The position numbers and the translations under genes were made by a program. The notes beneath the pieces were generated by a model, which made no database searches, was not told where the DNA came from, and saw nothing but the letters and a program-made list of their open reading frames with translations. 64,000 nucleotides of DNA from positions 868,001 through 932,000 of the forward strand of contig NZ_CP090145.1 in the NCBI RefSeq assembly GCF_023008245.1, written 5' to 3'. Below, one piece after another: positions 25,638-36,024 of the stretch (position 1 is its first letter; every line of letters starts with the position of its first letter). The DNA is from Flavobacterium sediminilitoris (GTDB lineage: Bacteria > Bacteroidota > Bacteroidia > Flavobacteriales > Flavobacteriaceae).

Positions 25638-28600
25638 TTATTCAATAATTATTTTCTTCATTACCTTTTTAGCTCCATCAATTATTGAAACCAAATAAAT
25701 ACCTGTTTGAACATCTTCTAAGTTTATATTTTGATTAAAACTCCCTGTATTAGAAAATGTCTCTTTATACACCTCTCTTCCACGAATATCAAAAACATGT
25801 ACATCAATATCATTTGATGAATTAGACAAAAATGTCACAGTAAAACTTCCTTTATTAGGATTAGGATATAATGTAAGCTCCTCAAAATCAAACAAGTCAT
25901 TTCCTAGTGGCTGAACGATACAAACATTTAAACTCCAACTATTTAAAACTCCTCCATCTTGATTAAAAGCATCTGAAACTGTTAAAACCCATGTTCCTGC
26001 AGAATCCTCACCATTAAACACTGACAATACTTGTTCTGGTAATACCGTTCCAGATATCCCTGGATTATTACCACAAACTAATGCTGAACCTGAATCATCA
26101 AATGTAGCTACTATATTTTCTATACTTGCGTTTGGATTACATTCATTAGAGAATAGCTGCACAATTGTCCCTGACGGACTTGTTAATGTAGCTGTTAAAT
26201 CATTTATCCAAGTATGCGTTATATTCATTGTCACATTTATATCAGCTATTGACCCTCCAGAAGGAATATTCAAGGTCGAATTAATTGTTGGTGTTCCAGA
26301 GGCAGAAATAACAATTGGCACATTACTCGATGAAGTTGTTGTACAAGAGATACTTCCTGTTGTAAACCTATAAGAACTCCCGTAAACACCAGTACAAGTA
26401 ACACTTTTTGGCAACACTCTCCAAAAGTAATTTGTCCCTTCACTTAATCCAGAAACACTATATGAATTTGAAGTCACATTTCCAGAACTTACAACAGTAC
26501 TAAAAGTATTATCTGTAGCTACCTGAACATCATAAGACGTTGCATTAGGATTTAGATCCCAAGTCAAATTTAAAGTAGTATTTTGACCAATTGCATTATT
26601 AACAGGAGCAGTCAAAACTACAGGGCTAAGACCAACAGACAAATAGAAAGGAACCGTTTTTGTAACAGCACCAGAAGTAGCATTAACTAATATTTGATAA
26701 TCTCCACTTGCAACAGAAGTTAAATTACCTAAAGTCAAAACAACTGTTCCTGTAGAACTAATTTGGCTAGGGTTAAAACTTACCGTTGACCCTGAAGGAT
26801 TACCAGTAGCAGTAAAAGATGTACTTGCACCAAATCCTCCTAAAGCAGAATAATTTATTATATAATCAACTGTATTTGAAGAACAAATTGAAGTATTCTG
26901 CGTCTCTTCAATACCTGAAAAAGAAACTGAAAAAGAAGAAGGAGCAGAAGAAATAGTAAAGTTTGTGTTTGATATATCATAAAAAATATGGCTATAACCT
27001 CTTACCATAATTCTATTTTGAGAACCTGGATTATTTGGCACTGTAATTATTTCAGAACCATCATTTGGCACTTTACTGGCTAAAAATATAGGATAAGTAA
27101 ATCCTCCATCTGTAGAAAGTAAAATATCAACAAAAGATGCGTTAATCCCATTTTCCGTAGTTCCAGCCACATCCCAAGTAACATTTTGATTTGTTCCCGC
27201 CACCCACGAAACTGCTGTATTTGGAGTATTTACTAAAAAAGGACCCACTGATGCTGTAGTAACAACCATATCATCTCTTCCTGTTTGTCCTCCATTAGGA
27301 CTTCTATTATCCCTAACAGTAAGTGCAAAATTCATTGTTCTAACAACATTAGGTACAACTTCCCAAGTTGGTGCCAAATTATTATTAATTACATCCTGTA
27401 TTCTTGGCATATACCTATCAGGAGAAGCAACAGGTGGTCTAGATCTGAAATTTGGACCATTAGTAGCTGTTTGTAAAGGAGCCTGCGTAGAAATCTCATT
27501 ATTTGTTTGCTCCCAACAATAGGTCAAAGCATCACCATTAGCATCTGTAGCTGCACCTTTTAAAACAAATGCCGTACCTTTTGGAATAATATAATCTGGA
27601 CCTGCATTAACTACTGGAGCAATATTGCCATTAGGTGTTACAACTGCGCAAGAAGTCCCTAAGAACGTTCTAGTATTAGCCTCAGCAATACTAATAAAAC
27701 TAAAGTGAGCATCTGAATTACTTTGAACATTAGGAGAGCAAATTCCTGCGTACGCCATAATAGTAGACCCACTTCCTGGCTCTACTGCTGTACTTGAATT
27801 TCTATTACCACTACATGAATTATTAAAAGTATGATTACATCCAAACTGGTGCCCTATCTCATGAGCTACATAATCAATATCAAAAGGATCTCCAACTGGT
27901 GCATTTGCTCCTGTAACACCTCTCGCTTTTTGAGAATTATTACACACAACCCCTAATCCAGCAACACCTCCTCCTCCTGTACTCACAACATGACCAATAT
28001 CGTAATTTGCACTCCCAATAACTGTGGTCACATTAGTTTGATTTTGCCCCAACATAGTTCCTCCATTATTATTTGTATAAGGATCAGTTCCTGCATTTGT
28101 GTAAATTATTAAATTATTATTTGCTACCAAAACCAATCTTGCTGATAAATCTCTCTCATAGATAGCATTAACTCTATTTACAGTTACAACTATTGCAGCT
28201 AAAGCCCCTGCAACGGTACCTCCATGAAAAGCAGCATATTCTCCAGTACAAGCCATTGCTAATCTATATGTTCTAAAGTTACCATCCCCTGTTCTTTGAA
28301 AACTCTCACTTGACACATTTTTTAACACTTCATGATTTATTTCATCAAAATCACAACTAAAATTTCTTATATTTGACGTATTAGATTTATCATAAACAAT
28401 ATAATTGTTTAAATCCGTAGTGTAAGTATCTATAAAAGTTGTTCCTGTTTTTCCTGACAAAATCATTCCATGAAATCCAAATTGAGTTATACTAAATCGA
28501 ATAGTTGCAGTTGGATCATTAATTCCTTTTCCTAAATAAGTTTTCATTTCAGGAAATTTTTCAGCCAACTCTTTTTCCATAATCAAAGATTCATAAATTC

Positions 28601-28871
28601 TATAGTTTTCTAAACTCCCATTAGAATTAGGAAAAGTAATAATGATATTTGAAAAAACGCCACTTAAATCATTTGGAGCGAGCATTAAACTTGACTTTAA
28701 GTTTTGCATCTCTAATGAATAGAGTTCATATTTGAAAGGCATTGATATTCTTTCCGCTTTTTGAAGTGATTCCACTTTATCTAAAGAAGTTTTTTTCCAT
28801 ACAGACTTTTGACAATATATATTACTGAAAAATAACACAGCAAACATTGCTAATAGTAATTTTTTTTTCAT
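25638..28871 (-). CDS. Secreted reprolysin-type metalloprotease with P-domain and T9SS tail
   Basis: 1077 residues. A signal peptide (1-20) is followed by a propeptide sharing FPNSNG and [16 protein letters not shown] with the paralogue at 7222. The metzincin domain has [11 protein letters not shown] with ligands H337, H341 and H347, and the Met-turn STIMAYAGI. Then come Ig-like modules (about 420-640), an FN3-like domain (near 745-840), and a proprotein-convertase P-domain (near 845-985, ending WSLNVC). The C-terminus is a type A T9SS domain (from about 1000, [10 protein letters not shown]). It is an extracellular or surface protease. It shares the catalytic half with the 7222 protein but has a different accessory set, so the two probably differ in substrate or attachment. 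Confidence 0.9.
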   Translation of the reverse strand: MKKKLLLAMFAVLFFSNIYCQKSVWKKTSLDKVESLQKAERISMPFKYELYSLEMQNLKSSLMLAPNDLSGVFSNIIITFPNSNGSLENYRIYESLIMEKELAEKFPEMKTYLGKGINDPTATIRFSITQFGFHGMILSGKTGTTFIDTYTTDLNNYIVYDKSNTSNIRNFSCDFDEINHEVLKNVSSESFQRTGDGNFRTYRLAMACTGEYAAFHGGTVAGALAAIVVTVNRVNAIYERDLSARLVLVANNNLIIYTNAGTDPYTNNNGGTMLGQNQTNVTTVIGSANYDIGHVVSTGGGGVAGLGVVCNNSQKARGVTGANAPVGDPFDIDYVAHEIGHQFGCNHTFNNSCSGNRNSSTAVEPGSGSTIMAYAGICSPNVQSNSDAHFSFISIAEANTRTFLGTSCAVVTPNGNIAPVVNAGPDYIIPKGTAFVLKGAATDANGDALTYCWEQTNNEISTQAPLQTATNGPNFRSRPPVASPDRYMPRIQDVINNNLAPTWEVVPNVVRTMNFALTVRDNRSPNGGQTGRDDMVVTTASVGPFLVNTPNTAVSWVAGTNQNVTWDVAGTTENGINASFVDILLSTDGGFTYPIFLASKVPNDGSEIITVPNNPGSQNRIMVRGYSHIFYDISNTNFTISSAPSSFSVSFSGIEETQNTSICSSNTVDYIINYSALGGFGASTSFTATGNPSGSTVSFNPSQISSTGTVVLTLGNLTSVASGDYQILVNATSGAVTKTVPFYLSVGLSPVVLTAPVNNAIGQNTTLNLTWDLNPNATSYDVQVATDNTFSTVVSSGNVTSNSYSVSGLSEGTNYFWRVLPKSVTCTGVYGSSYRFTTGSISCTTTSSSNVPIVISASGTPTINSTLNIPSGGSIADINVTMNITHTWINDLTATLTSPSGTIVQLFSNECNPNASIENIVATFDDSGSALVCGNNPGISGTVLPEQVLSVFNGEDSAGTWVLTVSDAFNQDGGVLNSWSLNVCIVQPLGNDLFDFEELTLYPNPNKGSFTVTFLSNSSNDIDVHVFDIRGREVYKETFSNTGSFNQNINLEDVQTGIYLVSIIDGAKKVMKKIIIE

Positions 28872-28901
28872 TTTATTTGAATTATTTACTTATTTACAAA
28901 T

Positions 28902-28909
28902 CAAAAATA
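28902..28909 (-). promoter_or_regulatory. Promoter -7 element of the second reprolysin gene
   Basis: TATTTTTG on the minus strand predicts a start near 28896, leaving a leader of about 25 bases. Confidence 0.5.
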
Positions 28910-29102
28910 ACAAATAATTCAAATAAAATCATAAAAAAATATAAATTTATAAAAAACAATCCGTGTAAAACATTAAATAAATTATTTTTATTTAAAATTA
29001 TTTTTATTTAAAAGGCATTAATTATAGTTTTTATTTAAAAAATCAACATAAAATACCATAAAAAAAATTAAATTGCAGACCTATCCAATAATCTTATATT
29101 TT

Positions 29103-31946
29103 ATGAAAAAAAATACCTCAAAAGGTATAGTATTCACAGTCTTTAGTTTATTATCTTTAACTGTAAATGCCCAAACCTTACAAAAAAAAGGAGTTCCTCA
29201 AAAATTTGGAAGACCTATCCAAATAACTGAACAAGCACTCACTCCTAGTGGTCATATCAGATGTTATACTGATGAAAACGAGGCTTATTTAAAAACACAA
29301 TACCCAAACAGAAGCACTAATACAGAATTTGAAAACTGGTTAGCTCCTAAAATAGCCCAAATAAAAGCCGACAGAGCTGCTGGTAAAAATATTCAGCAAG
29401 TATATAATATTCCTGTAGTAATCCATATTGTACACAATGGTGACGCAATAGGAACAGGTGAAAACATTACAGATGCTCAAGCTTTATCTCAAATCCAAGT
29501 CATGAATGAAGATTACAGAAAATTAATTAACACACCCGGAGGAGCTAATTCTACTGGATTAGCTGTTGATTGTGAAATTAATTTCTGTATTGCTCAAACT
29601 GATCCTAATGGGAATCCAACTTCAGGAATTGTAAGACACAATATAGCTCCATATGCTAATGACGTAGCAAATGGACCAGGAGGAGCTGACTGGGAAAAAA
29701 GAGCAGATGTAGAGTTGCTAAAACAAAACACCATTTGGAATCCTGATAATTATTTAAATATGTGGACAGTTCGCTTTGGAGGATTACCAGCAGATCAAGG
29801 TGGACTTGATGGTATTTTAGGTTATGCGCAATTCCCTAGTAATTCTGGATTAGGAGGATTAAACAACAACGGTGGACTTGCTAATACTGATGGAGTTGTA
29901 GCTAGCTTCGATACTTTTGGAACAATTGACGAAAATGACGGAACATTTATTTTAAACCCATCATACAATAGAGGAAGAACTATGACACATGAAGTTGGTC
30001 ACTGGCTAGGCTTAAGACATCTATGGGGTGATCCCAATACAAATCTAGGAGTAGATGGATGCACAGTAGACGATTATTGTCTTGATACTCCTAACACAAG
30101 ACAACCAAATTTTACATGTGATCTAACTACTAATTCTTGTCCAGCCCCAGGAAATGATATGGTTCAAAACTATATGGACTATACTAATGATGCCTGTATG
30201 GATACCTTTACACAAGATCAAAAAAATAGAATGATTGCAGTAATGACTAACTCTCCTAGAAGAAACACATTAAATGCTTCTAGTGCTTGTCAAACTCCAA
30301 CTCCAATAATTAGATTTCAAAACCCAACAGGTTCAGTTAACGAAAATACTAATTGTAATTTTACTGATTTCACTTTCCCTGTATTATTAGGCAAAGCAGC
30401 AACATCAGATGCAACAGTTACATTTAATGTTACAGGAGGGACAGCAATTTTAAATACTGATTACTCAATTGTTAATTCATCTGTTACCTTTCCAACAGGG
30501 ACAACTGCAAATCAAAACTTAACTATTCGCATTTATAATGATGGATTAGTCGAAAATGACGAAACTATTGAAATTACTTTAACATTAAATGCTAATGGAG
30601 GTAATACCACATTAAATGAAAATGCTAAAACAATCACAATTACAATTGTTAATGATGATAACACTCCTTCAGCAACTCAAATAACAACCTTAATTACTGA
30701 AGACTTTGAAGATGCTACTGGATGGGGTATTATTGATGGAGATGGAGACGGAGAAAACTGGGGTACAGTTAATGGATTAGATGGATTTGGAGGAATAGTT
30801 GGAGTATGTGCTTTTTCAGAAACTGATTTAACAATTGTAGGAGGTACTGGAACCACAAACCCAAACAACTATATTATCAGTCCTCAATTCACAATAGCTG
30901 CCAGCTCAACAGCCGCTGAAGTTAATTACACAATTGGCGCTTACTCATCAGACACAAATCCATATCAAGAACATTACTCTGTATATTTTACAACTAACAT
31001 AAGTACAGTTAATTCAATTTTAGCTGGAACAGTTTTAGAAAATAACAGAGAAATCCCTGCAAAAAACACAGAGGAAAGATCTCATGATTTATCAGCATTT
31101 ATCGGACAAACTGGTTATATTGTATTTAGACACCACAATACAGCTGGGAACGGTATATTAGTATTAGATAATGTTGACATAAACTCAACTATTTCAACTG
31201 ACATACAAACTGAAATTAATACAGGGACAGCTTACCAAGCCTTAATCCCTTCTACAGGAACAATTTATGCTACTGATTCTTCTACAGGAAAAATCATGTC
31301 TAATATAATTAACAATGCAAATGCAGATTATGGCTGCACTAATGTTTATGTAAATAGAAGTCAAACTTCTACCGGTAGCGCATCGGTTAACTATGGTTCA
31401 AATACAGCTACTAACCTAAAAGTAATGGCTAAAACATTTACTATAACCACAGCTAACAGCCTAAATGAAAACGCAGATATTATGTTCTATTTCTCTGAGG
31501 CAGAAATAGCAGCATGGGAAACTGAAACTGGAAACAACAGAAACTTATTAAAAGTTATAAAAGATGGAAATTTAGTTGCATTACCAACAACTATTGGATC
31601 TTTCGGTTCTAATGTGACTATTACTGGAACATCTGTAAATGGAATTGAAGGTGTTTACTATTTTGGAATTGATTCAACTTTAGGCTCTTCAAATTTTGAA
31701 ATTATAGAAGCTGTTAGTATTTATCCAAACCCTACTAGTAATGAATTAAATATAAACCTATCTGGTGATTTTTCTTCAACAACTAGCTATACTATATACA
31801 ATAGTATTGGTCAAACTATAAAATCTTCAAAAATTACTATTCAGTCAGATTTAAAAATAAACACATCAAACTTTAGCGATGGTATTTATTTTATTCGAAT
31901 TGAAAAAGATGGAGCTTCAAAAACTCTGAAATTCATCAAACAGTAA
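29103..31946 (+). CDS. Secreted M43-type zinc metalloprotease with T9SS tail
   Basis: 947 residues from the ATG at 29103 (MKKNTSKGIVFTVFSLL); an upstream TTG frame would only add ten residues before the signal peptide. The M43/pappalysin catalytic domain has HEVGHWLGLRH (H296, H300, H306), then WGD, disulfide cysteines and the Met-turn NYMDY. After it come a Calx-beta-like domain (near 410-505) and a choice-of-anchor J/MAM-like domain (near 525-690, EDFEDATGWGIIDGDGDG). Type A T9SS sorting sequence (SIYPNPTSNEL to FIKQ) closes the chain. It is divergent from the reprolysin gene, with a 231-base shared upstream region. Confidence 0.9.
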   Translation: MKKNTSKGIVFTVFSLLSLTVNAQTLQKKGVPQKFGRPIQITEQALTPSGHIRCYTDENEAYLKTQYPNRSTNTEFENWLAPKIAQIKADRAAGKNIQQVYNIPVVIHIVHNGDAIGTGENITDAQALSQIQVMNEDYRKLINTPGGANSTGLAVDCEINFCIAQTDPNGNPTSGIVRHNIAPYANDVANGPGGADWEKRADVELLKQNTIWNPDNYLNMWTVRFGGLPADQGGLDGILGYAQFPSNSGLGGLNNNGGLANTDGVVASFDTFGTIDENDGTFILNPSYNRGRTMTHEVGHWLGLRHLWGDPNTNLGVDGCTVDDYCLDTPNTRQPNFTCDLTTNSCPAPGNDMVQNYMDYTNDACMDTFTQDQKNRMIAVMTNSPRRNTLNASSACQTPTPIIRFQNPTGSVNENTNCNFTDFTFPVLLGKAATSDATVTFNVTGGTAILNTDYSIVNSSVTFPTGTTANQNLTIRIYNDGLVENDETIEITLTLNANGGNTTLNENAKTITITIVNDDNTPSATQITTLITEDFEDATGWGIIDGDGDGENWGTVNGLDGFGGIVGVCAFSETDLTIVGGTGTTNPNNYIISPQFTIAASSTAAEVNYTIGAYSSDTNPYQEHYSVYFTTNISTVNSILAGTVLENNREIPAKNTEERSHDLSAFIGQTGYIVFRHHNTAGNGILVLDNVDINSTISTDIQTEINTGTAYQALIPSTGTIYATDSSTGKIMSNIINNANADYGCTNVYVNRSQTSTGSASVNYGSNTATNLKVMAKTFTITTANSLNENADIMFYFSEAEIAAWETETGNNRNLLKVIKDGNLVALPTTIGSFGSNVTITGTSVNGIEGVYYFGIDSTLGSSNFEIIEAVSIYPNPTSNELNINLSGDFSSTTSYTIYNSIGQTIKSSKITIQSDLKINTSNFSDGIYFIRIEKDGASKTLKFIKQ

Positions 31947-31968
31947 TTTATTTTTTAAAAATATTTTT

Positions 31969-31998
31969 AAGAGGATTGATAAATTTATCAATCCTCTT
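31969..31998 (+). terminator. Palindromic terminator after the M43 protease
   Basis: AAGAGGATTGATAAA and its exact complement form a 30-base perfect palindrome 22 bases past the stop, followed by T-rich sequence. Confidence 0.9.
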
Positions 31999-32023
31999 TT
32001 TTATACCTCAACTTAAAAATACT

Positions 32024-32031
32024 TATTTTTG
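32024..32031 (+). promoter_or_regulatory. Promoter -7 element of ribF
   Basis: TATTTTTG predicts transcription from about 32036, with a leader of about 12 bases before the TTG start at 32049. Confidence 0.6.
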
Positions 32032-32048
32032 CCATAAACATTTTCATT

Positions 32049-32981
32049 TTGAACATCCACAACAATATTAATTTATTTCAGACTAAAGGCAAAACCATAG
32101 TCACCATTGGTACTTTTGACGGTGTGCATCTAGGTCATCAAAAAGTATTAACTAAACTAAAAAATGCTGCTATTGAGAGAAAAGCGGAAAGTGTTTTACT
32201 TACTTTTTTTCCACACCCTAGAATGGTTCTTCAACAAGATTTAGACATCAAACTCTTAAACACTATAGAGGAAAAAAAAGAATTAATATCTTCTTTTGGA
32301 ATAGATAACCTTATTATTCATCCTTTTGATGCAAAATTTTCTAGACTTACTGCTGAAGATTTTGTAAAAATGATTTTAGTAGACCAATTAAACCTTTGCA
32401 AGATAATCATTGGATACGATCATCGTTTTGGAAGAAATAGAACTGCAACAATTGAAGATTTAATAGCTTTTGGAGAAAAATATAATTTTGAAGTAGAACA
32501 AATAACTGCAAAAGAAATTGATGAAATTTCAATTAGTTCAACTAAAATTAGGACAGCGCTACTTGAAGGTGATATAAAAACAGCTAATACTTTCTTAGGA
32601 TATAAATATAATTTAACAGGAGCAGTAATTGAAGGAAAAAAAATAGGAAGAACAATCAATTTTCCTACTGCAAACATTAAAGTATCTGAAAATTACAAAT
32701 TAATCCCAAAAAATGGTGTTTACGTTGTATCTGCTAACATAGATAATGATGAGTATTTTGGAATGATGAATATCGGAACAAATCCAACTATTTCTGAAGG
32801 AAATCAAAGCATAGAAGTACATCTATTTGATTTTAATAAGTCTATTTATGATAAAGAAATAAAAATATCATTTTTAGAGAGAATACGAGATGAAAGAAAA
32901 TTTGACTCACTTGAAGATCTAAAAATTCAACTTGAAAAAGACAAAACTCTATCTATCGAAAAAATAGAGCAATATAAATGA
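32049..32981 (+). CDS. ribF: Bifunctional riboflavin kinase/FMN adenylyltransferase
   Basis: 310 residues with a TTG start; no ATG lies between the promoter and the first conserved motif. The FAD synthetase domain carries GTFDGVHLGH (21-30, the HxGH nucleotidyltransferase motif), GYDHRFGRNR near residue 120 and the ISSTKIRTALLEG segment near 158. The C-terminal riboflavin kinase domain has GRTINFPTANI near 200 and NIGTNPTI near 240. It turns riboflavin into FMN and FAD, needed by SdhA and the DAO-type oxidase in this window. The downstream HTTM gene overlaps its stop (ATGA). Confidence 0.95.
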   Translation: MNIHNNINLFQTKGKTIVTIGTFDGVHLGHQKVLTKLKNAAIERKAESVLLTFFPHPRMVLQQDLDIKLLNTIEEKKELISSFGIDNLIIHPFDAKFSRLTAEDFVKMILVDQLNLCKIIIGYDHRFGRNRTATIEDLIAFGEKYNFEVEQITAKEIDEISISSTKIRTALLEGDIKTANTFLGYKYNLTGAVIEGKKIGRTINFPTANIKVSENYKLIPKNGVYVVSANIDNDEYFGMMNIGTNPTISEGNQSIEVHLFDFNKSIYDKEIKISFLERIRDERKFDSLEDLKIQLEKDKTLSIEKIEQYK

Positions 32982-34276
32982 TTCCTTTCTTATCCAAATC
33001 AGTTGATAACTCACCATTAATTGTATTCAGAATCTTTTTTGGATTCTTAATTGCTTGTGAAAGTTTTGGTGCAATTGCAACTGGCTGGGTAAAAAGAGTA
33101 TTAATTGATCCTCAGTTTACTTTTGCATTTATCGGTTTTGAATGGCTTCAACCATTAGAAGGAAATGGCATGTATTTCTATTTTAGCATAATGGGAATTT
33201 TAGGCATTCTAATTATGATAGGTTACAGATATATTTTATCAATATCCTTATATACTGTTTTATGGGCTAGTGTCTATTTTATGCAAAAGACATCTTATAA
33301 CAATCATTATTACTTATTGATGATTATAAGTTTTATGATGATTTTTTTACCTGCTAATAAGTATAAATCATTAGATGTTAAATTAGGATACACAAAAGAG
33401 TCTTTAAAAATGCCTTATTGGGTTAATTTGATTTTCATTGTACAAATTGCTATAGTCTATTTTTATGCTTCAATTGCAAAATTATATCCTGATTGGCTTG
33501 ACGGAACATTTACACGAAATCTTTTGCAAAGTGTTTCAACAAATCCATCTATTTCAAATCTCTTTTCTAAAAAAGGGTTCTATTTATTTATCGCATATAC
33601 TGGAATTTTATATGACTTATTAATTATCCCTTTATTACTAATAAGAAGAACTAGAACACTTGCTCTTGTAGCCTCTTTAATTTTCCATTTATTTAATGCT
33701 GTTTTTTTACAAATAGGAATTTTTCCTTTTTTTGCATTAAGTTTTGGATTATTTTTTTATCCAAATAATACTATTCGAAAAGTATTTTTTAAAAACAAAG
33801 AATATTATCCTAATGTAGAAGAATCACATATACACAATAAAAAACTCGTTTACTATTTATTTATTCCATTTTTAATCGTTCAACTTTTATTACCCATTCG
33901 ACATTATTTCATTAAAGGAGATGTTTTATGGACAGAAGAAGGTCATCGATTAAGTTGGAGAATGATGCTTAGAGAACGGAATGGACATATCAGTTTCAAA
34001 GTAGTAAATAACAAAACAGGTCAATCTATCTATCATGATTACCACAAAGATTTATCATCAAAACAAATTAGACAAGTAGCAACAAAGCCCGATTTTATTT
34101 GGCAATATTGTCAGCTAATCAAAGAAAAGTATAAAGAAAAAGATATTTCTATTTTTATCAATTGTGAAAATGCCATTAATAGGAAAAACTACAAACCTTT
34201 CATTGACCCAAATTATGATATGGCAAAAGCTAAATGGAATTATTTCACACATAACGAATGGATTAAATTAGAATAA
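32978..34276 (+). CDS. HTTM-domain (vitamin K-dependent gamma-carboxylase-like) membrane protein
   Basis: 432 residues with about seven to eight membrane helices (N-terminal two thirds) and a soluble C-terminal part. Gamma-carboxylase-like marks are QKTSYNNHYYL near residue 105-115, YFYASIAKLYPDWL near 161-174, and GHRLSWRMMLRER near 322-334. Eukaryotic relatives carboxylate glutamates using vitamin K; bacterial members are largely untested and flavobacteria use menaquinone. Whether the catalytic lysine is present (the K of QKTSYNNHYY is the best candidate) needs an alignment. The ATG overlaps the ribF stop, implying translational coupling. Confidence 0.82.
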   Translation: MIPFLSKSVDNSPLIVFRIFFGFLIACESFGAIATGWVKRVLIDPQFTFAFIGFEWLQPLEGNGMYFYFSIMGILGILIMIGYRYILSISLYTVLWASVYFMQKTSYNNHYYLLMIISFMMIFLPANKYKSLDVKLGYTKESLKMPYWVNLIFIVQIAIVYFYASIAKLYPDWLDGTFTRNLLQSVSTNPSISNLFSKKGFYLFIAYTGILYDLLIIPLLLIRRTRTLALVASLIFHLFNAVFLQIGIFPFFALSFGLFFYPNNTIRKVFFKNKEYYPNVEESHIHNKKLVYYLFIPFLIVQLLLPIRHYFIKGDVLWTEEGHRLSWRMMLRERNGHISFKVVNNKTGQSIYHDYHKDLSSKQIRQVATKPDFIWQYCQLIKEKYKEKDISIFINCENAINRKNYKPFIDPNYDMAKAKWNYFTHNEWIKLE

Positions 34277-34353
34277 TTAACTAATTTTTAAATATTGATT
34301 TTCAATTATTTACATTTTTATAAGTATCTTTATTATCTTAAACTTTAAATACT

Positions 34354-34800
34354 ATGAAAAATTCAGTTGAAATCAAAAACGGCTTCCTGATATTTTTAGG
34401 AGTTGGTTTATTCTTCCTATTAATGGACTTGCTAGGCTTAGCAGACAAAAACTATTTAAGATTCTTTAATGCTTTTATTGTTCTTTACGGCATAAACAAA
34501 ACAATTAAATTTAATTTCCATCATAATAATTCTGATTATTTAGAAAACTTATTATCTGGATTCAAAACAGGCATAATTGGAGTTCTACTTGGTATTATAG
34601 GATTGATTATTTTTATCTACATAAAAGGAGGAGAAACTTATTTGTCTCGTTTATCTGACACTTTCTTTTTCACTGGTAAAACAAATATGATAAAATATTG
34701 TAGTGTTTTATTTTTTGAAGGAGTTGCATCAAGTTTAATTGGTTCATTTGTATTAATGCAATACTGGAAAGACATTATTATAAAAGCAAATATTAATTGA
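34354..34800 (+). CDS. Hypothetical small membrane protein
   Basis: 148 residues with four predicted helices: about 10-28, 33-50, 70-92 and 112-138. There is a short positively charged N-terminus and a lysine-containing tail (KDIIIKANIN). No catalytic motif or family is recognised. It resembles the small four-helix DUF4199-type membrane proteins of flavobacteria in size only. It lies 77 bases after the HTTM gene and 64 bases before bioB, which has its own promoter. Confidence 0.65.
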   Translation: MKNSVEIKNGFLIFLGVGLFFLLMDLLGLADKNYLRFFNAFIVLYGINKTIKFNFHHNNSDYLENLLSGFKTGIIGVLLGIIGLIIFIYIKGGETYLSRLSDTFFFTGKTNMIKYCSVLFFEGVASSLIGSFVLMQYWKDIIIKANIN

Positions 34801-34837
34801 AAATACATAATTTTTTTAATCTTCTAAACTAATTCGT

Positions 34838-34845
34838 TACTTTTG
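34838..34845 (+). promoter_or_regulatory. Promoter -7 element of bioB
   Basis: TACTTTTG predicts a start near 34850 and a leader of about 15 bases. No BirA-type operator palindrome was seen around it. Confidence 0.6.
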
Positions 34846-34864
34846 AGCCATAAAAGAATTTGGC

Positions 34865-35950
34865 ATGAATACTATTAGACATAATTGGACAAAAGAAGAA
34901 ATAATTACTCTATACAACAAACCATTAATGGATTTACTATATGAAGCTGCTTCAGCTCATAGACTATTTCATAATCCAAATGTAGTACAAGTTTCTACAT
35001 TACTTTCTATCAAAACAGGAGGTTGTCCTGAAGATTGCGGGTACTGTCCTCAAGCAGCTCGCTATCATACAAATATTGAAGGAAATGATTTAATGACTGT
35101 TTCTCAAGTTAAGGCACAAGCTCTTAGAGCAAAATCATCAGGTTCATCAAGAGTTTGTATGGGTGCTGCATGGAGAAACGTAAAAGACGGACCAGAGTTT
35201 GACCAAGTATTAGAAATGGTAAGAACCATTAACAAACTTGATATGGAAGTATGTTGTACACTAGGTATGATTACTGAAAATCAAGCAAAACGTTTAGCAG
35301 AAGCTGGTTTATATGCATATAATCACAATTTAGATTCGTCTGAAGAATATTATAAAGAAGTTATATCTACAAGAGGATACGAAGATCGTTTACAAACCAT
35401 TGACAATGTAAGAAAAACAAATGTAACAGTATGTAGCGGTGGAATTATAGGAATGGGAGAAAGCGTAGAAGATAGAGCAGGAATGCTTGTTGCTTTAGCT
35501 TCATTAAATCCACAACCTGAATCTGTTCCAATTAATGCTTTAGTTGCTGTTGAAGGAACTCCTATGGAAAATGAAAAACCTGTAGAAATTTGGGATATGG
35601 TTAGAATGGTTGCAACAACACGTATTGTTATGCCAGAAACTCAAGTTAGACTTTCCGCTGGAAGAACAGAAATGAGTCGTGAAGGACAAGCTATGTGCTT
35701 TTTTGCTGGTGCCAATTCTATTTTTGCTGGAGACAAACTACTTACCACTCCAAATCCTGATGTAAATGAAGACATGAAGATGTTTGATTTATTAGGATTA
35801 CAACCTCAAAAACCATTTATTAAGAAGATGCAACCTGAAACTATTGAAGCTGAAAACTCTCAATATCAAACTTTAGGTGAAAAACCAAAATGGTCTAGAC
35901 CAGGACATGTTATAGAACGAAATTTAGAAGCTTCGACTAAAAGAAAATAA
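34865..35950 (+). CDS. bioB: Biotin synthase
   Basis: 361 residues. The radical SAM cluster motif is CPEDCGYC with C54, C58 and C61. Downstream segments are standard BioB: SSRVCMGAAWRNVKDG near residue 97, YNHNLDSSEEYY near 155, and RLSAGRTEMSREGQAMCFFAGANSIF near 262-288, which holds the conserved arginine of the [2Fe-2S] site. It inserts sulfur into dethiobiotin, giving the biotin carried by AccB at 14884-15372. No other bio genes are adjacent. Confidence 0.97.
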   Translation: MNTIRHNWTKEEIITLYNKPLMDLLYEAASAHRLFHNPNVVQVSTLLSIKTGGCPEDCGYCPQAARYHTNIEGNDLMTVSQVKAQALRAKSSGSSRVCMGAAWRNVKDGPEFDQVLEMVRTINKLDMEVCCTLGMITENQAKRLAEAGLYAYNHNLDSSEEYYKEVISTRGYEDRLQTIDNVRKTNVTVCSGGIIGMGESVEDRAGMLVALASLNPQPESVPINALVAVEGTPMENEKPVEIWDMVRMVATTRIVMPETQVRLSAGRTEMSREGQAMCFFAGANSIFAGDKLLTTPNPDVNEDMKMFDLLGLQPQKPFIKKMQPETIEAENSQYQTLGEKPKWSRPGHVIERNLEASTKRK

Positions 35951-35988
35951 AGTTTTCTTAATTTTTTAAAATTACGATAACATTTAAA

Positions 35989-35996
35989 TAAATTTG
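35989..35996 (+). promoter_or_regulatory. Promoter -7 element of the JmjC gene, overlapping a terminator
   Basis: TAAATTTG (exact TAnnTTTG) predicts a start near 36001. Its last base is the first base of the terminator stem at 35996-36022. Confidence 0.5.
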
Positions 35997-36022
35997 CTCT
36001 AAGGAAACTTAGAGCTTTTTTT
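35996..36022 (+). terminator. bioB terminator abutting the JmjC start codon
   Basis: GCTCTAAG, tetraloop GAAA, CTTAGAGC and seven T. The T-run ends two bases before the next ATG (36025). Read-through from bioB would meet a full hairpin; RNA starting near 36001 would lack the 5' arm. Confidence 0.85.
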
Positions 36023-36024
36023 AT

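Noticed and set aside
28872..29102. Possible small RNA in the divergent protease region
   Set aside because: Only AT-rich sequence with a promoter for the minus-strand gene was seen; no stable stem or terminator.
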